From positions 134,501-198,500 of the forward strand of contig VRMN01000006.1 in assembly GCA_008690995.1 (NCBI GenBank): a DNA stretch of 64,000 nucleotides, in the 5' to 3' direction. Position numbers and translations under genes: made by a program. The DNA comes from Porphyridium purpureum (lineage: Eukaryota; Rhodophyta; Bangiophyceae; Porphyridiales; Porphyridiaceae). Below are positions 18,928 through 28,481 of the stretch, one piece after another. The first letter of the stretch is position 1. Every line of letters begins with the position of its first letter. Below the pieces are notes generated by a model, which made no database searches, had not been told where the DNA came from, and was given only the letters and a program-made list of their open reading frames with translations.

Positions 18928-20403
18928 TTAGATAGACTGCGACAGCCCGACTTGGATGCCGGACTTGATGCGGTCAGCTTCCGCGCGGCGAAACACATGG
19001 CATACGTTGAGCTCGAAGCGCCCAAAGGGAAGTGCAGCGACCAGCCCGACACCAGCAGATATTCGAGTCGAAGAAAAGGGGCTTGTGCGGCCTCGCAGGC
19101 GGTCGCCGCCCTGTTCGTACGTGATTATGTCGCCCATGGTTACGAACAGGTGCAGCTTACTATCGATCCACCGCCGCAAAACGTTCTCTTGCGGTACCGG
19201 GATGGAAAGCATGGCCATCAACGTGTAGTACATGTCTCCGCCCAGCGCGTCCTTCCCGTCATGTGGACCTACGCCCTTTGTCCGAAAGCCACGAAATGAT
19301 TGCGGTCCGCCGAGGAAGAACCGGTCGTGGACCTTGGTCTTACCCAAAGGCGAGAGTGGAACAACAACTCCCGCTTTACCGACGCCACTAAGCGTGGTGT
19401 CCGGAATCGGCCCAACTGAGACGTGGTACTGTGCGCCCACGTCAGTGCGCAGATGCGACACATCTCCCATTCCCAAGCCGGCTAGTTCAAGTTCTGCCGC
19501 GAGCAAATGCCCCTCAGTGGGAAAAACAGGATCGTCTCTGGCGTCCTTTGTCCATGCGTGCCGGATGCTGCTCTTGATGCTGATTCCAGCATCTTCCCGG
19601 ATGGAGAGCGACGCGCCTTCACTCAATGCATGCATATCGCGCACCTCGGCACCGAGCGTGGTGGTTCCAAAGCGGCTCGCGAGCTCGAGCTCCATCCCGC
19701 GAACCTTCATCGAGTAGCTTGACCGATCTTCCAGGTTGAGCATTCGCGAGAACGCGCGAAACGTGGCGGTGTTTTCTACATGATATATACAAGGCTTGGT
19801 CAGAACCACGTCAAACGAGGTGGTGGCTTTCTTTTTCACGTTCTTCGTGCCAAAGCCCATTTTGACGGAGAGCGATTCTGCATTTCCAAATAAGTTACGT
19901 GCGGAGGCCGACGCCGACATCATGGCCTCGTCGAGCTTTGTTGACGACTCAACTTGACTTTGCACCTGGAACAAGCTGTCGCGCTCCGAGATGGTAATGG
20001 TAGCGTCCACTATCTCGTGATCTGCAGAAAAGGCTGCCGCAGACGACCGATCGAGGAAGATATCGACGCCCTTGAACGCCTGCGTCGCTTCCAGGACCTC
20101 GAGCGCCTCACTCAGCCCGAGCAGCGTACTCTCGAGCGTCCCTCTTTCAAAACTCTTCCCATCTCCAAAACCCGCATCATCTGCCAAGATCGCTCCGCCC
20201 TTGCTTGCATCGCGAGCAGTCGCGGCGGCCGCCACTTGCTGATGCGCCGCGCAGAGACACTGCTCCAGCACGCGCCGCACAAACGCCGGCCGCGTGCGCG
20301 CGCATCCGCGCACCTCGATCCCTCCCAGCAGCAACTTTGACTCCAGCAGATCACGCTCCGAGATCGCGCTGTCCATACCGGGTTTCTTCTCGTCGTCATC
20401 CAT
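18928..20403 (-). CDS. SAM50: SAM50/Omp85 mitochondrial outer-membrane beta-barrel assembly protein
   Basis: 491 residues from ATG 20403 (MDDDEKKPGMDSAISERDLL). It has one N-terminal POTRA-like segment (GGIEVRGCARTRPAFVRRVL) and then a C-terminal Omp85 barrel. The barrel contains the diagnostic loop motif FFLGGPQSFRGFRTKGVGP (family: FxLGGxxSLRGF) and an HLFVTMGDI strand. It ends in a beta-signal-like strand, GIQVGLSQSI. SAM50 inserts beta-barrels such as Tom40 and porin into the mitochondrial outer membrane. Plastid OEP80/TOC75 would have more POTRA domains and a transit peptide. A CT/GA tract just upstream encodes only a low-complexity extension if the longer GTG/TTG frame were used, so it is placed in the 5' UTR. 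Confidence 0.9.
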   Translation of the reverse strand: MDDDEKKPGMDSAISERDLLESKLLLGGIEVRGCARTRPAFVRRVLEQCLCAAHQQVAAAATARDASKGGAILADDAGFGDGKSFERGTLESTLLGLSEALEVLEATQAFKGVDIFLDRSSAAAFSADHEIVDATITISERDSLFQVQSQVESSTKLDEAMMSASASARNLFGNAESLSVKMGFGTKNVKKKATTSFDVVLTKPCIYHVENTATFRAFSRMLNLEDRSSYSMKVRGMELELASRFGTTTLGAEVRDMHALSEGASLSIREDAGISIKSSIRHAWTKDARDDPVFPTEGHLLAAELELAGLGMGDVSHLRTDVGAQYHVSVGPIPDTTLSGVGKAGVVVPLSPLGKTKVHDRFFLGGPQSFRGFRTKGVGPHDGKDALGGDMYYTLMAMLSIPVPQENVLRRWIDSKLHLFVTMGDIITYEQGGDRLRGRTSPFSSTRISAGVGLVAALPFGRFELNVCHVFRRAEADRIKSGIQVGLSQSI

Positions 20404-20422
20404 CTTGTCTCCCCTTCTCTCC

Positions 20423-20462
<40 letters not shown>

Positions 20463-20761
20463 TTCTCTCCCACACCTGTCAATCCCCTCCCCCGCTAACC
20501 TACGCGGCTCCGAAAAGGACACAAAATCACAGCATCGCATGCTTTTCATACAAAACGCACCAGCCGCGCCCCGCGCATTGCATTTCAATGCCTCATCACA
20601 TCGCCCCATACCGCTCACAACTGTACCTTAGCCTCGCGTAACTGTACATGCGCAATGCATTACATTGCAATGCATTGCACGCGGAATCGGAATCGGATTT
20701 TCGCGGAATGTGATGCGCACGGCTGCCGCAGCTGGAGTGGGCGCGTCTGAGAAGCTCGTGG
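20404..20761. promoter_or_regulatory. Divergent promoter region, SAM50 / phosphate acetyltransferase
   Basis: About 360 bases between two divergent starts. It contains two exact ACTGTAC elements 21 bases apart at 20620 and 20641. Nearby is a run of TGCAATGCATTGCA-like inverted repeats at about 20652-20678. Confidence 0.5.
20421..20465 (-). repeat. (GA)n tract in the 5' region of SAM50
   Basis: On the plus strand this is a CT dinucleotide run; read on the gene's strand it is GAGAGA, ending about 18 bases before the SAM50 ATG. It mirrors the GA tract before acyl-CoA oxidase. Confidence 0.9.
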
Positions 20762-23515
20762 ATGGTGCGTGTGCGCAGCCAGCGCAACATGTCGCTGCCG
20801 CTGCGGCGTGTGATGGACGCCGCGCGCCGGTGTCGACGCAGCGCGGGTGCGCGCGCGACGCGCACATTGGCGCTGTGCGCGAGCTTGAGGTGCACGCGCG
20901 TCGGGCTGATCGACGCGTGCGGTGCTGACGCTCGTCCGTCATGGCAGGCTGTCGCAGCGTGGAAGGGTCTTCGGGACAGCTCGAAGCAGGCGTTGGAGTC
21001 AAGGAAAATGATCTGGAGCGCCGCCGCAGTGCAGTCGCCCGCCGTGGAGCCTGCCACCAAGGTTGCCATCCCGGATGCCGCCGATGAACGCTGCGAGTCG
21101 CCGCTTTGCTCCTCCCAAGCACTCTTGATCATGCCGTGCACGTACCGGTCCGAGCTGCACCAGGTGAGTCTAGGACTTCTCGATCTGCTGGCCAGCACCG
21201 GCAGCTCGCGTGTGGGTTACTTTCGCGTTGTGGCCCCAACCGAATACGCCCTGAGTGGCATTAAGGATCTGGCCAAAGTACCCGTCGGGTACGGCGTCAA
21301 GCAAGAGCAGGCGCTGGACATTCTTGGTTCTGGACGTAGCGTGGACCTGCAGGAGGAAGTGCTGGCGGCGTACGAGCGGTTCAAGAAGGAGAACGAGCTG
21401 GACTTTGTCGTCGTAGACGCTGACCATGTGCCGGGCCACTCCTCAGACGCTACGTGTGTTATGTGGGCGGCACTGGCCAGGGTGATCGATGCAAATATTC
21501 TTGGCGTCGTTGATGCGGAAGCACTAGCGTTGGAGACCGGTCGGCTGTCCGTTCAGCCGGGCGCTCAGGTGCCCGTGTCAGACATCGTCTCAGTGATCAA
21601 CGACCATCGCAGATTGCTCACAGAGTCCAAGGCGCCCCTTCTGGGCACGCTCGTGATTCGCTCGCGCAACGCCGCGGCGCTAAATGAGGCGCTCCGCGTG
21701 CATCTGGGCGACTTCTCGCTGGGCGTGATTCCAATGGACAGCCAGCTGGAGTCTGCGACGCTGGTCGACATTGCGGATTGCCTGCGTGCCACCGTACACA
21801 TAGGCGAGGAGTGCCTGCAAAACTCGGTGCGCCGGGAGGCAATTTTAATCGGGACCATGGGGCTCAAAGATCTGCTGAGCTACTTGAAGCGAAAGAACCC
21901 TATGAAGTACTTTGATAAGCGCTCAGTGATGAAGGCGCTCGAGGAAGCTTTTGAAAACTCCGAGCTGCAAGGCGACGCATCGAAGCAGGTGGCTTCCTCG
22001 TGGTCTGAGCAGGCGTTTGCCGATTTCGCTCGCATTCACGTTCCTCAAGCTCTGCCGTTTGAGCTGCATGAGATCTTTGAGTTCTTGGACGAAGATCACG
22101 ACGGCAAGCTGTCGTTCGAGGACATTCAGCGTGGTTCGTCCGCGTACGTGGTAATCTGCGACTGCAGTCGAATTGACCTGATTCTTGGCCTGATGGCGAT
22201 CGACAGCTCCAAAGAATGGATGGGGCGTGTGCAGGGCATTGTGGTCACGGTGGATGACAAGGCAAGGCTGCAAGACGGCGCATACCTGGACGATCTTATG
22301 GACATGCTGCGCTCGTTCCAAGGCGAAGGCTCGTGCATTCCCGTCTTGCTGGCATCGCATCACACGTCACTCAGCGCGGCGAAAAGGATCGGCAAGTTGA
22401 GGCCCAGAATTACGGGGGTCTCGAGTCGCAAGCACGCGCGCTGCGTCACGCTGTTTGACAAGTACGTTGCAACGGATCGTCTCATGGCGTTGTTGGGTGC
22501 GAAGCGCGCTCCTCGCGTTATTTCGGCGCGTGCGTTCGAGCACATGATGTTTTCAAAGGCGCGTGCAACCCTGCGGCATATTGTGCTGGCCGAGGGCGAA
22601 GAGCCGGATATTCAACGCGCGGCGCAGGAAGTTGTATCCCGCAACTACGCCAAAGTCACGCTTTTGGGTGATCCCGAGGTGATCTTGGACAAGGCGCGCA
22701 AGGCGCGGGTCGATTTGTCAGACGCGCAGATCGTCAATCCACTAGACTCACCACAGCGCGCAAAGTACCTGCAAATGCTGATGGACCGGGAGGAGCAGAG
22801 CATGGAAGTGCACTCGGTCGCGATGAACGACGCGAACGTGTACGGCACGCTCATGGTGGAAGCCGGCGACGCGGACGCCATGGTGAGTGGGTATCTTTCG
22901 ACCACCTTTGCCACCATCCGCGCCGCGGTGAGGTACATTGGTACGCAGCCGGGCGTGTCGGTGGTTTCGTCTGTGTTTTTCATGATGCTCGACAGCGAGG
23001 TGCTGACGTACGCCGATGCTGCACTGAACCCGGACCCGTCGCCAGAAGAGCTGGCCTCGATTGCGATTGCGAGTGCCAAGACGGCGAGCAAGTTTGGCAT
23101 CAAGCCGCGCGTTGCGCTGCTTTCGTACGCGACGGGCACGTCCAACACGGGTCCGCTGATTGACAAGGTTCGCGACGCGTATGCGATTGTGCGAGAGCGG
23201 GAGCCGTCGCTGGCTGTGTACGGGCCGATCCAGTACGACGCCGCGGTGGACCCGAAAGTGGCGCGAACCAAGGTGAAGAGCGGCGACGAGTTCCACGTGG
23301 CGGGGCGGGCGAACGTGCTGATCTTCCCGAACCTGAGCACGGGGAACAACGCGTACAAGGCCGTGCAGCGGAGCACGGGCGCGGTGGCGATTGGGCCGGT
23401 GATCCAGGGCCTGCGCAAGCCCGTGAACGACCTGAGCCGCGGCGCGACGGTGAAGGAAATCTACGAAACCATCGTGCTCACCGCGTGCCTTGTGGAAGAC
23501 GCGCCACCCGCCTAA
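20762..23515 (+). CDS. PTA: Phosphate acetyltransferase with an EF-hand inserted in its DRTGG domain
   Basis: 917 residues. Pta converts acetyl-CoA and phosphate to acetyl phosphate. Residues 1-100 look like an organelle presequence. Residues 115-360 match the N-terminal P-loop-like region (LIMPCTYRSELHQVSLGLLD). The DRTGG regulatory region starts at TMGLKDLLSYLKRKN (about 365) but is interrupted by some 85 residues. That insertion carries a canonical EF-hand loop, DEDHDGKLSFED (443-454), before resuming at YVVICDCSRIDLILGL (about 462). The catalytic PTA domain runs from about 594 to the end, with MVSGYLSTT, LSYATGTSNTG, GPIQYDAAVDP and FPNLSTGNNAYKAVQR. Position 12 of the loop is Asp rather than Glu, which is tolerated but weakens calcium over magnesium selectivity. 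The enzyme family is certain; calcium control is inference. Confidence 0.92.
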   Translation: MVRVRSQRNMSLPLRRVMDAARRCRRSAGARATRTLALCASLRCTRVGLIDACGADARPSWQAVAAWKGLRDSSKQALESRKMIWSAAAVQSPAVEPATKVAIPDAADERCESPLCSSQALLIMPCTYRSELHQVSLGLLDLLASTGSSRVGYFRVVAPTEYALSGIKDLAKVPVGYGVKQEQALDILGSGRSVDLQEEVLAAYERFKKENELDFVVVDADHVPGHSSDATCVMWAALARVIDANILGVVDAEALALETGRLSVQPGAQVPVSDIVSVINDHRRLLTESKAPLLGTLVIRSRNAAALNEALRVHLGDFSLGVIPMDSQLESATLVDIADCLRATVHIGEECLQNSVRREAILIGTMGLKDLLSYLKRKNPMKYFDKRSVMKALEEAFENSELQGDASKQVASSWSEQAFADFARIHVPQALPFELHEIFEFLDEDHDGKLSFEDIQRGSSAYVVICDCSRIDLILGLMAIDSSKEWMGRVQGIVVTVDDKARLQDGAYLDDLMDMLRSFQGEGSCIPVLLASHHTSLSAAKRIGKLRPRITGVSSRKHARCVTLFDKYVATDRLMALLGAKRAPRVISARAFEHMMFSKARATLRHIVLAEGEEPDIQRAAQEVVSRNYAKVTLLGDPEVILDKARKARVDLSDAQIVNPLDSPQRAKYLQMLMDREEQSMEVHSVAMNDANVYGTLMVEAGDADAMVSGYLSTTFATIRAAVRYIGTQPGVSVVSSVFFMMLDSEVLTYADAALNPDPSPEELASIAIASAKTASKFGIKPRVALLSYATGTSNTGPLIDKVRDAYAIVREREPSLAVYGPIQYDAAVDPKVARTKVKSGDEFHVAGRANVLIFPNLSTGNNAYKAVQRSTGAVAIGPVIQGLRKPVNDLSRGATVKEIYETIVLTACLVEDAPPA

Positions 23516-23948
23516 TTTCCTGCCCCCCACCCCATCCAACGCGCACTGTAAGCGCCCGGAATCCGGAATCTCCCGCGGGAAAAATCACGTGGCGCCGCCT
23601 CAATGCGTGTAAGCCCGCTCCAATCGGGTGATTCCCGGGCGGTGCCGGTGCTGCGCGTTGCGCATTCCCTCCATGCCCGCCCCCGCCCTCGGCGCAACGG
23701 CTCGTCGGTCGCTGGCTGGCTGGCTTAATTGGGTCGGTTAATTGGTTGCGCCATGCGGGTCGCGTATCTTCCGGGCACGGCGCCGAATGGAAAGGCAAAA
23801 CACCTTCCCTTAACGTGGCACGACCATTCCCACGCACACGCACGCGCATCTCATACACGCGCGTGCGTGCGCCCGGCCGCGCGTGGAATATAGGGCGGGC
23901 GCGGGGGTGCACGCACCAACTGGGCGAGGTGGGCAGGCGGGAATGGAC

Positions 23949-23979
<31 letters not shown>

Positions 23980-24009
23980 GCATGCGTCGCAGGGAGCTGG
24001 ACAGAGGGG
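23516..24009. other. Intergenic with (GT)14 microsatellite
   Basis: About 490 bases downstream of Pta. It holds inverted GC-rich sequences and a perfect GT run at 23951-23979. No gene is recognised before 24010. Confidence 0.5.
23951..23979 (+). repeat. (GT)14 dinucleotide repeat
   Basis: Uninterrupted GT repeat of 29 bases, about 30 bases before a small candidate ORF. Confidence 0.95.
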
Positions 24010-24372
24010 ATGGCAAGAATGAGTGCGCTGGGAACGCCGCACGGGCGCGCGCCGCGGGTGCACACCATGTGCGCGCAGAACGCAGGCCGCCACAGCTGCG
24101 CCGCAGTCAATGAGATTCGCTTCAAGTGTCTGGACCACAGCGCGCCCCCGCCGTGCACGCGCGCGCCGCGGCTGCGCTCCTCGCTCGAGTCCATACAAGA
24201 GGCAGACGAGGACGCCGCGTCCGAGCACGCAGCCGCGGGCCGCATGGAAGACGCCGACGAGCAAGCGTTCGGGCAGTTGCTCCGCTCATGCTCCGCACGG
24301 CTCGAAGCGTCGGAAATCCTCATGCACGACGTGCTTGGGGAGCAAGGAGCCTCAAGTGAGACGCTCTTATGA
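24010..24372 (+). CDS. Hypothetical 120-residue acidic protein
   Basis: ATG 24010 opens a frame (MARMSALGTPHG) that ends at TGA 24372. The middle has a cysteine-containing stretch (NEIRFKCLDHSAPPPC). The rest is acidic and helical (SLESIQEADEDAASEHAAAG, FGQLLRSCSARLEASEIL). Third codon positions are strongly GC, as in neighbouring genes, which supports coding. No family is recognised and a chance frame remains possible. Confidence 0.35.
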   Translation: MARMSALGTPHGRAPRVHTMCAQNAGRHSCAAVNEIRFKCLDHSAPPPCTRAPRLRSSLESIQEADEDAASEHAAAGRMEDADEQAFGQLLRSCSARLEASEILMHDVLGEQGASSETLL

Positions 24373-25258
24373 AGCGCCCGCGCAGCGTTGCCGGACCAGT
24401 GCCAAGGGAGAAGCCCCAGGGACTGTATATACTAGGCTTGACGTCCGTGCGAGAATTGTAAAACGATTCTTCAGACTTTCTTTCCGTAGCCTGCCTGATC
24501 CGATCCAGTGGATTCCGGGCGTCGCGCCTTCAGTGGGCCTGCGTCTTCAGTGCTTTTTGTGTAACACATCTTACCCATACGAACCGACCCCAAGGTACCA
24601 TGACCAAAGTGACGAACGAACGCGGCACGAAAACAACGTTCCGCCCGGAAGAAAACTGAAATCAACGCAGCAGACAAAATGACCGGGCTGTCAAACTTCC
24701 AAACGCTCGCGCTCAACGTGGGCAGAGCACATCAATCACTTGAAGCGCCTGGCCCTCGCTTCCGCAATAGTATTTGTCCGAATCCCACGCTTTCAACCTG
24801 CTCACTTCATCACGATTCAAGTCGTCGACACGTGAATCGGACGTTTCTGAATCTCCAGCACGACGACTCGGCAGTCGTTGTGCCACGAAACACGCACGAG
24901 CCGGATCTTATCCACTGTGCCGCACGCCTGTCCCATCGTGCTGTCCAAACGCCGACGCCCCAATGCATCAAACGCTGGCTTCGCAGCGCTCTGATGCAGA
25001 GCTGTCCGCACGAAGTCACGCAGGAGTCATGCGGTGCGGTGGGACTGAACATATTTTATAAGTAAACACATGTGTTTTAGTATAAAGGGGCTTGAACTTG
25101 CCTCGCAGGCGCCGATAGCACGACGGTTCACATCACAGGCGGGCAGAAGATAAAAGAGCGAAGACGCGACTGCAAAGCGGAACAGCGCAGGGCACAGCGG
25201 GCGGTGCGTGTGTGCATGTCTGCGCGGGCGCCACTGCGCTCGAGTTGGTCAGGGGGAG
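24373..25258. other. Intergenic upstream of the DUF815 gene
   Basis: About 890 bases with no recognisable gene. A TATAAAGG sequence at 25081 lies some 180 bases before the DUF815 ATG and could be a TATA box. A TATATA sequence lies near 24425. Confidence 0.45.
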
Positions 25259-27352
25259 ATGGCGCGGCGTGGTCGGAAGGCTGAAGAGACTGCGGCTTCG
25301 TCGTGCTCTCGCGAAGCGCCGGGTGCACAGGTCTCTCGGAGTCGGACGGCGTTTGTCTCGGGCGGTCAGTGCGAGTTCGCGTCGGGGCGCGGCGCGGAGA
25401 AGGCGGCCTTGTGGCGTCCCGTTCGGCGGCACCCGGCCGATGTATTTGAAATATCTCCATTGCGTTCGACTCGGCATGGTGTGGCGCGAACGCTGAACCT
25501 GTCAAGCAATGGCGCCGCGCCGTCGCCCAAGCCAGCTGGCGGGGACTCGCCTGGCAAAGCGCGGTCTATGGTGGGACGTGTCGCACCTTCCTCCGCGGCA
25601 GCTTCGTCAAAGGTACCAGCGCCTAGCACAGGTGCCACGGGCAGCCGGGCGGCTGGAAAGACACCCACCGGACCGAGCGCGAACGACCCACAAAGCCACA
25701 CACACCCACAGGTTTTACAAAAGCAAGACGGCTCGCCGAATATTCGACCATACGGAAGGGGCTCTGTGTCGAAGCGCAGGAACGTATTGATTGCCCAGAT
25801 TCGAGCGATGCTCAGCGGATTGGACTCGATGTTCTTTTTCCACAGCACGTTGGACGATGACGTGGTGTCTGTGCTAACGGAGCTTCTGCGCGTGATCTCA
25901 GAATGGAGGCCACGGGCGCTCGCGTCTGACCCGTCTCCATCACATGATCATGGGGCTACGTGGCTGGATGTGACTGCCCAGCGGATGCAGGAAAGGCTGC
26001 ACTCGTCGCTGACGGAGCTGATCAGCACCTACATTCATATCTACTTTGAAAAAGTGGCGAGCCGGTCTTGGCGCTCGTACGTCCTCGAGTGCGTGCTCAC
26101 GAATGAAAATGCGTTTTCTCGGGATTGCCGCGCACAGCTTTCGCCTGGAGCACTGCAGAGCATCCGGGAAGGCGATGGATCGCTAAGTGATTACTTGGAA
26201 GTGGAAATGCTCGGAGCGGCGCGATATGACTTGGAGCGCCTCGGACCACTGTTGGACTGCAATGCCGCAACAGTCTGTGCTTGGGTGGAGGATCTGACTG
26301 GATGGACAATTCCGTGGGACAAGGAAGCCCTTTTGATTTGTGAAGGCGACCAGACAAAACCGCACCAAGCGCGCAATGTATCGCTGAGCCCCTTGCGCGC
26401 TCGCGCAGATCAACTTGTCGATGATGTCTTTCCTAAGGGTGCGTGCCTCGCTGGGAGCCTGACTCGCCTCGCAGGCTTTCACTCGATGCACGGAGCGGTC
26501 GCCACGCATTTTCGATTTCTTTACGATGAACGCTCGCTTGTGCCAGAAGGTGCAGGGTTCGGGCCTGCTGTAGATACGGATTTACTCATTGGGATGGAGA
26601 AACAGGTCCACACTCTCCGGCAGAATCTGACGTTTCTGATGCACGATCTGCCCACTCAGAACGTGCTCATGCGGGGGCCAAGGAGCTCCGCAAAAAGGGC
26701 GCTTTTGCACGCCGTGGTGAACGACGTGAACAATCGCGATGGTGGCTCGCGGCTAAAGGTGATTGACCTCGCGGGTCTTTGTGAGTTGAGCGCACTCGAA
26801 GCAGATGTGCTGCGGTCGCACCGAAACTGCGCGCGATCGGCAATCAAATACGTCGTGTTTGTGGAAGAGCTTGACCTTGAGGACGCTCCCGCGCAGGTTG
26901 CGAACTGCAGGGCTATTCTGGATTCGTGTGCAAGCGTTCGAAACCCCAACTGGATCTTTATCGCGACGAGCACGGACCAGGTGGACGCGAAGACATTGGC
27001 CTTGGCTGGTGTGGATGAGGCGCCAGACACAGACATGTTCGAAATGTTCGGGTTGCATCTCGTATTTGAGGAACCTTCACGGGAGCGGTTTCTTGAATGG
27101 ACCGTGCGGCTGTGCGAGAAAAAGCGCGTGGATATCGCGAAGGATATTATTATCCTTCGCGCGGCGCAGTATGCGCGAGAATGCCGGTCGTACTCATTCC
27201 GCACGGCGAACAACTTTGCGACGTATCTCGAAAGCGAGCAAAAGTTCTTGAGTATGAGTGCAGGCGACTTGTGGCCCCAGGAGAAGAAGAAAGCCCCACA
27301 GGTGCTTGATTGGAAGCGTCTCGTGCAGGGCGACGAAAATAGTAAAGAATAA
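25259..27352 (+). CDS. DUF815 P-loop (AAA-like) protein with degenerate Walker A
   Basis: 697 residues from ATG 25259. The first 170 are low complexity (Arg/Ala/Ser/Pro-rich). A helical middle follows. From about residue 445 the protein matches the DUF815 ATPase-like family known best from bacteria: DLLIGMEKQVHTLRQNLTFL, LPTQNVLMRGPRSSAKRALL at the Walker A position, RSAIKYVVFVEELDLED at Walker B, NWIFIATSTD at sensor 1, and DMFEMFGLHLVFEEPSRERF. Bacterial members read GxRGTGKSSL at Walker A; here it is GPRSSAKRAL, keeping Lys but losing the preceding Gly. ATP binding is therefore doubtful. ORC4 was considered but the motif order fits DUF815 better. Function is unknown. Confidence 0.7.
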   Translation: MARRGRKAEETAASSCSREAPGAQVSRSRTAFVSGGQCEFASGRGAEKAALWRPVRRHPADVFEISPLRSTRHGVARTLNLSSNGAAPSPKPAGGDSPGKARSMVGRVAPSSAAASSKVPAPSTGATGSRAAGKTPTGPSANDPQSHTHPQVLQKQDGSPNIRPYGRGSVSKRRNVLIAQIRAMLSGLDSMFFFHSTLDDDVVSVLTELLRVISEWRPRALASDPSPSHDHGATWLDVTAQRMQERLHSSLTELISTYIHIYFEKVASRSWRSYVLECVLTNENAFSRDCRAQLSPGALQSIREGDGSLSDYLEVEMLGAARYDLERLGPLLDCNAATVCAWVEDLTGWTIPWDKEALLICEGDQTKPHQARNVSLSPLRARADQLVDDVFPKGACLAGSLTRLAGFHSMHGAVATHFRFLYDERSLVPEGAGFGPAVDTDLLIGMEKQVHTLRQNLTFLMHDLPTQNVLMRGPRSSAKRALLHAVVNDVNNRDGGSRLKVIDLAGLCELSALEADVLRSHRNCARSAIKYVVFVEELDLEDAPAQVANCRAILDSCASVRNPNWIFIATSTDQVDAKTLALAGVDEAPDTDMFEMFGLHLVFEEPSRERFLEWTVRLCEKKRVDIAKDIIILRAAQYARECRSYSFRTANNFATYLESEQKFLSMSAGDLWPQEKKKAPQVLDWKRLVQGDENSKE

Positions 27353-27405
27353 TTTGTAATGTATCTCACCTCGTTTACACGTGCGCGCGCTCTACGCGAC
27401 CAAGC

Positions 27406-27801
27406 TCAATCGATGAGTTCGATCTTGACCGGCTTTATGTCTGCAGGAGCCTCCCAGGGCTTTTGTTCAATCAATGTGGGGATGAGATCGATTTCATTTT
27501 GTGCCTGAACCACGACGCCCTCGATGTGGCCAAAGCCCAACTTGTTCTCGAGCTCCATGACGTCCTCTGTTTCCTGTACGAGTTTAAGACGGTAGTTGAT
27601 TGTTTTCTCAGCGTTGATGCGGTACGCCGCCGATGCCGGAATATCCTCGAGCATCTTGAGCGTCTGCCTGTACAACTCTGTGAGCGTTTGGCGGATCTGC
27701 GGATCCGGCTCGTAGCCCACAGGCGGCGCAAAGCGCGTCCCGGACGAGGACACCCAGGACGGCGCGCGCGCCGCACGCTGCACGAGCGAACGCAGAAACA
27801 T
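27406..27801 (-). CDS. NDUFA5: Mitochondrial complex I subunit NDUFA5 (B13)
   Basis: 131 residues from ATG 27801. A short mitochondrial presequence (MFLRSLVQRAARAPSW) precedes the conserved accessory-subunit domain: LTELYRQTLKMLEDIPASAA, YRINAEKTINYRLKLV, then LENKLGFGHIEGVVVQAQNE and the C-terminal KPWEAP. NDUFA5 is an accessory subunit in the hydrophilic arm of NADH:ubiquinone oxidoreductase. Length is typical. The longer frame upstream begins at a non-ATG codon. Confidence 0.93.
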   Translation of the reverse strand: MFLRSLVQRAARAPSWVSSSGTRFAPPVGYEPDPQIRQTLTELYRQTLKMLEDIPASAAYRINAEKTINYRLKLVQETEDVMELENKLGFGHIEGVVVQAQNEIDLIPTLIEQKPWEAPADIKPVKIELID

Positions 27802-28481
27802 GCCCACCTGAGTCGCGCGACGCGTGCAGGTCCCACCACAGTCTGCCACGCTCCTCCCTCCCGACAAACTGCGGCCGCCCGACCACCTTCAACCTCGTTC
27901 CCCCTCCTTCCCGCACACGCGCAATATTCTTAGCTGCAACAACATGCGAGTCGTCCGTTTTCTGGTATCCTGTGCTTCCTATGAAAACGAGGGTTCTTGA
28001 AGGAGCGCTCCAGCACAGCTGTACCCCTGGTGATTGGTTGCTATAAGGCGAGGGCATTTACATAGGAAGACTTGTGTCAATTGCGGACAATGTACAGTGA
28101 ATGCAGCACCTTGGCCAATTCGGAGGATGCGATGCTGCGCAAACGTGTGAGCGCCATGCGCAAGCGCATCTCTGACTGGTGACGCCAATACGGCTCTGAA
28201 CAGTCTGGATGTATACTCAGACAAGAGGCCTTGCATGGCTGTGCGCCAAAGGTCTCTTCACATGTACGCACCAAACTCAACTCGCGCGTGCCGCAGCGGC
28301 TTCGAAAAGCAGCGCACAGCGGGAAAAAAAAATGCAATCGTGCGAAGCAGGGTATGCGTGGCTCACACAACATAGGAGGGAGGAGCGTAGGGTCCCTATC
28401 TGTTCTGGTCACAGAGTCCGTCGCTATACTCTCCGCCACAGAAGTGGCAACCAGGACCGTGTTTTCAGTACTAGTCGAAAG
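27802..28481. other. Intergenic, NDUFA5 promoter and 3' flank of the dehydrogenase gene
   Basis: About 680 bases between two minus-strand genes. A GTACAGT element lies at 28092, some 290 bases from the NDUFA5 start. No gene is recognised. Confidence 0.45.

Noticed and set aside
22645-23539. Two long minus-strand frames opposite the Pta catalytic domain
   Set aside because: Arg/His/Val-rich shadow translation of strongly biased codons; the plus-strand frame has all Pta motifs.
25259-27352. ORC4 (origin recognition) identity for the P-loop protein
   Set aside because: The order IGMEKQ ... GPRSSAKR ... VFVEELDLE ... FGLHLVFEEPSRERFLEW fits DUF815 better than the ORC4 AAA plus winged-helix layout.
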